64,000 bases of DNA from Cryptomeria japonica. Taxonomy: Eukaryota > Streptophyta > Pinopsida > Cupressales > Cupressaceae. Made by a program: the position numbers and the translations under genes. The stretch covers positions 139,888,747 to 139,952,746 of the forward strand of contig NC_081412.1 in NCBI RefSeq assembly GCF_030272615.1. Reading direction: 5' to 3'. Of the stretch, positions 58,086-64,000 are shown piece by piece. Within the stretch, counting starts at the first letter, position 1, and every line of letters starts with the position of its first letter. Below the pieces are notes generated by a model. That model saw nothing but the letters and a program-made list of their open reading frames with translations. It ran no database searches and was not told where the DNA came from.

Positions 58086-58639
58086 ATCATGGCTACCCCC
58101 ATAAATGGAAATGCAAATGAACACAAGTGCCCTTCACAGAATCCTCAACTTGATGTCATCTCATCATTCACCATGGCTACTCCCAGAGGGTGAATAAACA
58201 CAAGTGCTAGATCATTGAATTTCTCCCATGACATCCAACATGGCTACTCCCAGAGGGTGGATCCACCATATCTACTCGCAGAGGGTGGAACAAGGGCTTT
58301 CACCTCAAACTTCTCTTGTAGAGAAGAATGCACTAACAAGGGCTTGCACCTCAAATTTCTCTTGCAGAGAAGAATGCATTAGGTAAATCTTCATGATGGT
58401 GTGACTCCCTTTGAAATAGATATCAACCTTCTGACCTCCTCGTCCAAGGTTGCTTCTGATGAAATGGCAAACTCCCTCTGAATTTGATATCAACCTTTTG
58501 ACCTCCTTGTCCAAGGTTGCCTCTGATGGATTGTCAGAATCCCTCTGAATGTTAATTCCTCCTCTTCATAGAAACTGAACATAATCTGTATAGACTCTTT
58601 CTCTTCGAGAGATGTCTCAACTCAGTCCTTAAAGACAAC
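58086..58639 (-). other. R1 internal sequence, non-coding
   Basis: Includes ATGGCTACTCCCAGAGGGTG-type repeats (58085-58290) matching those at 31690-32110. A duplicated segment also occurs, with CTTCTCTTG(T/C)AGAGAAGAATGCA twice and a TTGATATCAACCTT/GACCTCCT unit twice. No open frame is convincing. Confidence 0.6.
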
Positions 58640-58871
58640 ATAGACAGTCCCCTCTCTTTCCAATTTGAAGACGATCAACCCACTGTCATGCCCAGTTGCC
58701 AAAAGATTCACTTCTGGATGTGCAAAAGGAATCCAGAATTGATCATGCTTTCTAGGAAAGGTTCAAAGAGTTATACGTTTGGACATATCCCACACTCAAA
58801 TACTTTTATCTTCAGAATTTGAGACAATAATGTCTTGGCATGCATGGACAACGCACAAACAAACACAGTTG
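58640..58871 (-). pseudogene. Coatomer subunit alpha (COPA) fragment
   Basis: The minus strand encodes HACQDIIVSNSEDKSI, then a TGA where CGA (Arg) is expected, then VWDMSKR and, downstream, [20 protein letters not shown] and ERER. This is the last WD repeats of the COPI coat alpha subunit, which binds cargo on Golgi vesicles. A TTGCAG acceptor-like site at 58872 lies where similarity begins, so an intron edge seems kept and the source was probably genomic DNA or unspliced RNA. Similarity fades after ERER with frameshifts. It lies in the body of R1, in R1's orientation. Confidence 0.8.
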
Positions 58872-59172
58872 CTGCAATCACCCACAAAGGTAAAAGCGAT
58901 ATCTCCCAGCTTAATACACACAAAACTTAATGTATTGAATATCATTTATCTCCATTCAGTACTCTGCTCTTTTCTGAGAATAAGCAAAACACCACAGACA
59001 TATATTAAGCAACTATTTCTTCCCAGACGGTGTATCAACGCACAACACTCTCACCTTAAATCACCTTTCTCACTGATCAAAATACATAGCTATATAAGCA
59101 CAAAATCTACTCGAACTACGTTTTCCATCCACACCTTCCTTTTAAGAAAATAGCTAGACTTAGGTCCAGCCA
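58872..59172. other. Probable COPA intron and R1 internal sequence
   Basis: No coding sequence. It lies upstream of the acceptor-like site on the minus strand, so part may be captured intron. Confidence 0.4.
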
Positions 59173-59230
59173 CATATTGTTGGTGTTGGAAATAAGCCAC
59201 ACCTGGACCGATGATGGATTGGTCCAAGAG

Positions 59231-59302
59231 GGACCAATAGCTCAGTGGTAGAGCACTCCAACAGCGTATGGAAGGTCCTAGGTTCGAGTCCTAGCTGGTC
59301 CA
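59231..59302 (+). other. tRNA-like sequence in TRIM LTR 1
   Basis: The acceptor stem GGACCAA pairs with CTGGTCC at 6 of 7. A D arm (GCTC/GAGC) carries a good A box (TAGCTCAGTGG). The T arm CTAGG-TTCGAGT-CCTAG contains a perfect B box (GGTTCGAGTCC). The anticodon arm is poor: CTCCA/TGGAA leaves an 8-nt loop without the usual T33. I therefore call it a tRNA-derived Pol III promoter, not a tRNA gene. Confidence 0.85.
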
Positions 59303-59312
59303 TGTCTCAATA

Positions 59313-59325
59313 TGGTATCAGACCC
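59313..59325 (+). promoter_or_regulatory. TRIM primer binding site
   Basis: TGGTATCAGACCC, one base off the canonical TGGTATCAGAGCC, immediately after LTR 1. Confidence 0.85.
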
Positions 59326-59429
59326 AGGTCTAGGCTAGGAGCCCCAAGCACACGAGAGGTGTGGCTTAAGGGGGGGTGTTGGTGTTGGAAATAAGCCACA
59401 CCCAGACCGATGATGGACTGGTCCAAGAG

Positions 59430-59501
59430 GGACCAGTAGCTCAGTGGTAGAGCACTCCAACAACGTATGGAAGGTCCTAGGTTCGAGTCCTAGCTGGTCC
59501 A
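59430..59501 (+). other. tRNA-like sequence in TRIM LTR 2
   Basis: As in LTR 1, but the acceptor stem is now a perfect 7 bp (GGACCAG/CTGGTCC). The A and B boxes are identical to LTR 1. The anticodon region differs by one base (CAACG for CAGCG) and is still not tRNA-like. Confidence 0.85.
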
Positions 59502-59808
59502 TGTCTCAATACATATATGAATCTCCAAGCCCAAATTTTTACCTCGCACTCCCGTCTAAGCACACTTCATATTTTCACGCCATGATGCTGAATGTATACA
59601 CACTCAGCCAACGACCTCCTCTATTGCAGATAAAATGAATTACAAAAAAACTTCCAGACGTTTACTTTGATCTATTTCACATCACCATGACCTTAGCAAC
59701 TAAAAGGAATATATATATCGACCATCCAGAAATGATATCATTAACGCTTGGGCACACACGACTTCCATAAACGCCAAAAACACAAAAACGACACCTCGCT
59801 TCCAGATC

Positions 59809-60310
59809 TATGTGGGTTTGTCTAAGTTAATGCTTAACATTACATTTTTCCGGTACACGAAGTGAAACTACGGTGCGGAGTTGTGGAAGTCGGTCACCCT
59901 GAGCACGTCTCCCACTCTGTAACGATACAACCCTGCATATGTGGTTACCACAAGTTCATATTCTTTGCCCACTTTGACGTCAATGAGCTTCACAAATCCT
60001 GGCTGATTGTATAATTTTCCATTATGATTATCTCGGCGAAGGGGAAGGAATTCGAAGAAGCCCATATTGGGCATGATTGTGTACGACACTTCCCATGGTT
60101 TGTTGAGCGGTTGAAGATTGAGGCTGAAGTAGCACTCCAAGGAGGCGTACATTGTGCAGAACTGAGGGAGTCTGCCGCTGTAGAAATCAAGGGTGGGAAT
60201 GTATTGGGCCATGGCACCCATCATGATTACATCCAGATACTTTGTGTTGGGCCAGAGCCACTTGACTATTCCCTCCCATGACACCCTTGAACACTCGCGC
60301 TCCATCAGCT
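59809..60310 (-). pseudogene. GH3 acyl acid amido synthetase fragment
   Basis: The minus strand encodes [64 protein letters not shown] and [20 protein letters not shown], then [14 protein letters not shown]. This is the adenylating core of the plant GH3 family, which conjugates auxin or jasmonate to amino acids. YRVGD is intact; the ATP-site motif has SLEC instead of SSEC. A TAG (59868) where CAG is expected precedes FHFVYRKNVMLSINLDK and a second stop. Weak, frameshifted similarity may extend upstream to about 60650. The N- and C-terminal parts are absent. It lies in R1's body in the same orientation. Confidence 0.9.
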
Positions 60311-60659
60311 TTATGTCAGATCGAGATCTTGCCACCTCCCTTGAACTTTCGTTGTAATTGAAGACAATGAGACTGATGTGCCAAAAATAAATAACCCTAT
60401 CAAATGATGAGCCCTGATCTAGATAGAAATATGCCAATGTGTGCCCAATGCACTATCCAAATCACGAACTATAGAAGATGGCCTCACCAACAAATATATG
60501 TGGATGAGCCCGCAGATGACGCCGCAAACAAGAGATATCACGAAGTAGTAAAGTGAAGCTCGTGATAGAATAGTTGACACCATGGTGAGGAAATGTCGGA
60601 AGGCTGAATACAGAAGAGGTCGACAGATATAAAGGTGCATCAACTTTGAAGATTCTCCG

Positions 60660-61002
60660 CTCGGTCAACCTTGTGTGTAATGATCTAACTCGGCCAAAGA
60701 ATGATCAATTTGATCAATATGAACAAAAGATAATTTTGAAAAAAAAACCACGAGCCGCCAGTCACAAGAGTCAAAGACGTGAACAATGATGTGACGTTAA
60801 TTGAACCACAAAACCATAAACAAGGTCGAACCCATGATACTATGATCTGCCACAAAAAAAACTTCCCAGTCTTGTTCTCATATGTCGATCAAAAGGAACC
60901 GCCTTGTTCTCTATCCACATAAGTCTGCTCACAGAGATTCACACAGCTCTTCAACTTCTCTGACGCAGCCTTTAACCAATCCTTCATAGGTCTCCATCAC
61001 CT
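60660..61002 (-). other. R1 5' leader
   Basis: Sequence between the GH3 fragment and the primer site. A short frame (METYEGLVKGCVREVEELCE) opens just after the PBS on the minus strand, but I recognise no gag motif. Confidence 0.4.
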
Positions 61003-61014
61003 GCTCTGATACCA
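61003..61014 (-). promoter_or_regulatory. R1 primer binding site
   Basis: Minus-strand TGGTATCAGAGC directly abuts the 5' LTR. It matches plant initiator tRNA-Met. Confidence 0.92.
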
Positions 61015-61406
61015 TGTTGTTTGATGTGCTCGTTTAACCACGGGCAATGACTTAGATCATTGATGCCCTCCCAACCATAGACGATAAACTCCTATCGTCA
61101 CCCCCGAGCACATTACCTATGTATAGACTTGCTTAACTGGGTATGTAAGCTGCTCTTCTAATCATGTTAATTGCCAAGTGAATGTGATAACCCTTCATAT
61201 ATACACGCCTTGAATGAGGAGACATGTCTTTTACAAGAAGGTCGACTCACATTGTTTTAACAATTATTAACTACATTTCATATTTAATATGTATGAAGTG
61301 CACATCAAGGTCGGCTCTATAAATGAGTAGAGCGGTAAGGCTACTCACTCATTTACTCTTGCCAAGTTGGCCTAGAAGGAGACCGAACGTAGCTATAACA
61401 TCAACA
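61015..61406 (-). repeat. R1 5' LTR
   Basis: 392 bp, partner of 31258-31649, followed by the AAGCT duplication. Confidence 0.93.
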
Positions 61407-61411
61407 AAGCT

Positions 61412-63032
61412 TGAGTAGAATAAGCTTGACAAAAACAATTGACATCAATGACAAAATGTCTAACAATCTCCCCCTTTGTCATTGATGGCAAAACCCCATC
61501 TTCAATTGCCACCTCCTAAAACCATGAAAACAAAAACTGCTCCCCCTGAGATACTGCTCCTTCAAACTCACTTCTCCCCCTTGACATCAATGACAAAACC
61601 ATCCTGCATAACTGAAATGAGGCTGAAAGGATGTGACAATAAAATAATTCCCCCTGAGTCCAAGCAGGTAGATCACCAAAATGAAATGAATTTCAATCAA
61701 TAACAAAATCTGTGATCAGAAGGCTGAAATACAATACTGTTCAATGAAATTCAGAATAAAGAACCTTTCTACAATACTGATTTAGGACTGTGTAGCCCAT
61801 AATCAGCCCTGATTTTAATGAAAAAAGCCTTTAAATTCATAGAATATAGACCTGAGATGTTCATCAATGACTGTCTAAAGCGATGTCTAATGCTCAAAAT
61901 CTGCCTTAAAGTTACTGAATTCGTTGGAATGTTGATAGATAGGACAAAATTCACTAAACTTTGACCTTAGCCTTGCTGGTATTTCTTAAGGATAGTTTCA
62001 GATTGCTGCTCCACTACTGAAGATTGTTGCTTTGGGAAGGAAATTCACATGAGATGGGGAATCATTGGTCTTTGCCTTGATTGCAGATCAAGCTCGCACC
62101 CTTCCTAGAGGAAGATCGCTTGCAAAGGATTGGATTCCCTTCTTGGTAAAGAAGATCACTGCTGTTAGGAGAATTATTCGCATGAGATGGTTGATCAAAT
62201 GCAATGATCAACCATCTTAAATAGGCGTTGATCTTAGAGAGGCATGTCCCTTGGTATTTTGAATTTCAATAAGGCCGACTTGCCCTTGTGTCTTTTTATT
62301 TAATGGTTAACAAATTTCGAATTATAAGGTGAAAGGCCGACTTGACTCTTGGTTTTTATTTTAGATTTGAATTGGAATTGTAACAATCATGATTAAATTG
62401 AAACGTCTAACTCCAAAGTCGGTCTCCTTTCTTGATTCGGCACCAAACTTATCCTCTTCTCTTGCCGTGGATTTGGAAGGGTGAGGCATGTGTCACGGAT
62501 GTCGATGGGTCAGGCATGTGCCGTGGTTTTTTGGATGGTGAGGAAGGTGATTAGGGATTTGGGAGGACAAGGAATGGGTTGGGGATCTTCGATGATGAGG
62601 CATGTTCCCAAGGAATGGTCGGGTTTTTGAGGTGATGAGGAACATGTCATGGTTTTGAGTGTGTAAGGAAGGTGATTGGGGCTTTTGAGGTGTAAGGAAG
62701 GTGTCGGACTTTTGAAGGCATGAGGAACATTGCCATGAATGTGCCATGGATAAGGATGGGTAAGGGATGTGGTTAAGGAATGCCGCGGATTTAGAGGAGC
62801 TAGGAACATTATTGAGACTTGATCGGGGATTTTGAGGTGTAAAGCATGTGCATATTTTGCTGTTATTCTCTTTCAATTATCTGAGTTCCTCATTCGGCTT
62901 TCCTCAAAACATTTCATCATGATTCATCAAGGTAATCACATCAAGCCTTCAAAAATTTCAATTCATATTGCAATGTCGAGCTTTTGAGGCAGTGAGGAAT
63001 GTTCCGAACTTCTTGTCAGGCTTTTGAGGTAG
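61412..63032. other. Copia-like spacer and G-rich repeats; no gene
   Basis: On the minus strand 61440-61620 has several GGGGGAG tracts with TTGTCATTGATGTCAA motifs, typical of the region near the 3' end of plant copia elements. About 62225-62345 has GGCCGACTTG twice after an AAATAGGCG, as at 9830-9900 in element A. From about 62460 to 62860 is a G-rich degenerate repeat (GTGTAAGGAAGGTG, GATGAGGAACATG). No ORF is credible. Confidence 0.45.
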
Positions 63033-64000
63033 TGTTGACGTGTATTTTGTACACAATCATACACAGAATAAAATACCCAAGGGTACCTTATCCTCTCTTG
63101 AATAAAATCTCTAACTGCTGAAGATATCGCAAGAAGGATCAGTTAGGGTGACTTCAATGTTCTTTTAAGTAGGGTCTCTACGTGTGGATAAGCACCAGTG
63201 GTCGTTGTGATTGCTGTGTCATCAAGGGGCGTTACGTTTCCGAAATGTAGGAACAAGATTTCCTAATACAAATGAATTCCAAAAAAAGATCAAAAGAGTA
63301 GGGCTTGCAAGGGATCTAGTCTAATCTAACCCTAAGAATGACTCAATGTGGACGAGACTTGGCAAGATTCTACCAACTTCAAAATTGCCATAAAATAACA
63401 ACTCAATTGAAATTGATGCGATCTTCTAAGGTAACAAATGATTTTTCAATTCATCAAGGATCATAGACACTACCACAAAGGCACATATCCAAGATACAAT
63501 AATGATTGAAGGTTTAAGTGATTCAAGTTTATCCAGTTGACCACGCAAGGCGTTCCTACAATCAGCAAGAAGCTAGTGGTTTGGAGAGTGAATCTCACCG
63601 ACGATCAAGTCCAACACTTTATCCTTCAAACTAAAATACTACTTTGATTGAGAATGATTCAAGAAAGTGAACAACCATGAAGATAACCATAAGAATTGCA
63701 ATAAAACACCATAACTTCAATATTCTATTGATCTCAAAGCCATCATGAACAACAATTGTTTGAAATTCCTTCCTCAAAGCTCAATCTTGCTACAAATCAA
63801 ATTGCTAATCTCTAATATCTCTCTAATTCTCTAATTTCTCCTTAATCTCTAGTTTTTCTCGTTGTAGTTACAAAATGAAAAGAAATGAGGGTATATATAG
63901 CATCCTCAATTACAATGAACGGTCCAGATCAAAAAGAAGATCAATGGCCAAGATTATGACACCTAAACCCTAATTAGGGTTTTATTACAAAAGTTCCCCT
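63033..64000. mobile_element. Element C: start of a third A/B-family member
   Basis: TGTTGACGTGTATTTTGTAC opens a stretch that follows element A's first kilobase to the window edge. Shared motifs include ACACAATCATACACAGAATA, AGGCGTTCCTACAATCAGCA and CCCTAATTAGGG. The right end lies outside, so neither TSD nor length can be checked. Confidence 0.8.
63892..63899 (+). promoter_or_regulatory. TATA box, element C
   Basis: TATATATA followed by GCATCC, at the same relative position as the TATA box of element A. Confidence 0.5.

Larger units (their letters stand above)
59178..59511 (+). mobile_element. TRIM element with tRNA-like LTRs
   Basis: Two 135-bp LTRs (59178-59312 and 59377-59511) begin TGTTGGTG and end TCTCAATA. 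They differ at five sites, all transitions, and are flanked by exact CATAT (59173-59177 and 59512-59516). The 64-bp interior starts directly with TGGTATCAGACCC (tRNA-Met-type PBS) and ends AAGGGGGGG (purine tract). At 334 bp it is a terminal-repeat retrotransposon in miniature. Each LTR encloses a 72-nt tRNA-like sequence. It has inserted into R1. Confidence 0.93.
31258..61406 (-). mobile_element. R1: LTR retrotransposon carrying gene fragments
   Basis: Two 392-bp LTRs at 31258-31649 and 61015-61406 share TGTTGTTTGATG...ACATCAACA termini and differ at about 21 positions by eye. Identical AAGCT copies flank the pair (31253-31257 and 61407-61411). A tRNA-Met-type primer site abuts the right LTR and a polypurine tract abuts the left one, so the element reads leftward. 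Removing R2 (32120-58080) and the TRIM leaves an internal region of only about 3 kb with no gag or pol. It holds fragments of coatomer alpha and GH3 genes in the element's orientation. It is a non-autonomous, gene-fragment-carrying element. Confidence 0.9.

Noticed and set aside
59231-59501. Two functional tRNA genes
   Set aside because: The anticodon stem-loop has an 8-nt loop without T33 and a mismatched stem, and both copies sit inside matched LTRs with a PBS between them.
59868-60437. A functional GH3 gene
   Set aside because: Only the central part is present, with a stop for Gln, a substitution in the ATP-site motif and frameshifted flanks, and it lies within R1.
62493-62876. 127-codon Ser/His/Pro-rich minus-strand ORF
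   Set aside because: It is read from a G-rich degenerate repeat; no motif or start context supports it.

Overview
The window looks like intergenic DNA from a seed plant with a large, repeat-packed genome, most likely a gymnosperm such as a conifer. That is inferred from deeply nested plant Ty3/gypsy elements, plant hAT elements, plant tRNA-Met and tRNA-Asp type primer sites and fragments of plant genes. I find no intact host gene, rRNA gene, CRISPR array or functional tRNA gene. Almost every long reading frame belongs to a mobile element.

Left part (1-31257). A 61-bp hairpin repeat opens the window. Element A (4824-12369) has TGTTGACG...TCACAACA ends and an exact 5-bp target duplication (AGACC). 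It carries a 1,086-codon minus-strand ORF and a ~168-bp phased array of hairpins, but no recognisable pair of LTRs. A decayed hAT transposon (15858-21124) is split by element B (16449-20203), a relative of A; the transposase frame resumes on the far side of B. Beyond lie a decayed retroelement protease region (about 21700-23000), a possible LTR (23281-23811), the 5' end of an Athila/Tat-type element (26220-27700) and a solo LTR (28704-30320) of the same family as R2 below.

Right part (31258-61406). This is a nest of elements, each level supported by termini and, where both ends survive, by target duplications. R1 (31258-61406) is a pol-less LTR element: 392-bp LTRs, TSD AAGCT, tRNA-Met PBS. 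Its body holds fragments of two plant genes, coatomer alpha (COPA) and a GH3 amido synthetase. R2 (32120-58080), a minus-strand Ty3 element with an RNase H upstream of RT, sits inside R1. A small hAT element (32275-33679) sits in R2's left LTR. R3, a 3'-truncated chromovirus-like element (about 39914-55305), interrupts R2 between gag and protease. R4 (43211-53483), a young Athila/Tat-type element on the + strand with 278-bp LTRs differing at only 2 sites, sits in the LTR of R3. R1 also contains a 334-bp TRIM (59178-59511) whose 135-bp LTRs each enclose a tRNA-like sequence with Pol III A and B boxes.

The end of the window holds copia-like spacer sequence, G-rich repeats and the start of a third member of the A/B family (63033 onward).

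The sequences most worth following up are the tRNA-bearing TRIM, the gene-fragment-carrying element R1, the A/B/C family with its antisense ORF and nucleosome-length hairpin array, and the recurrence of phased palindrome arrays in several unrelated elements.
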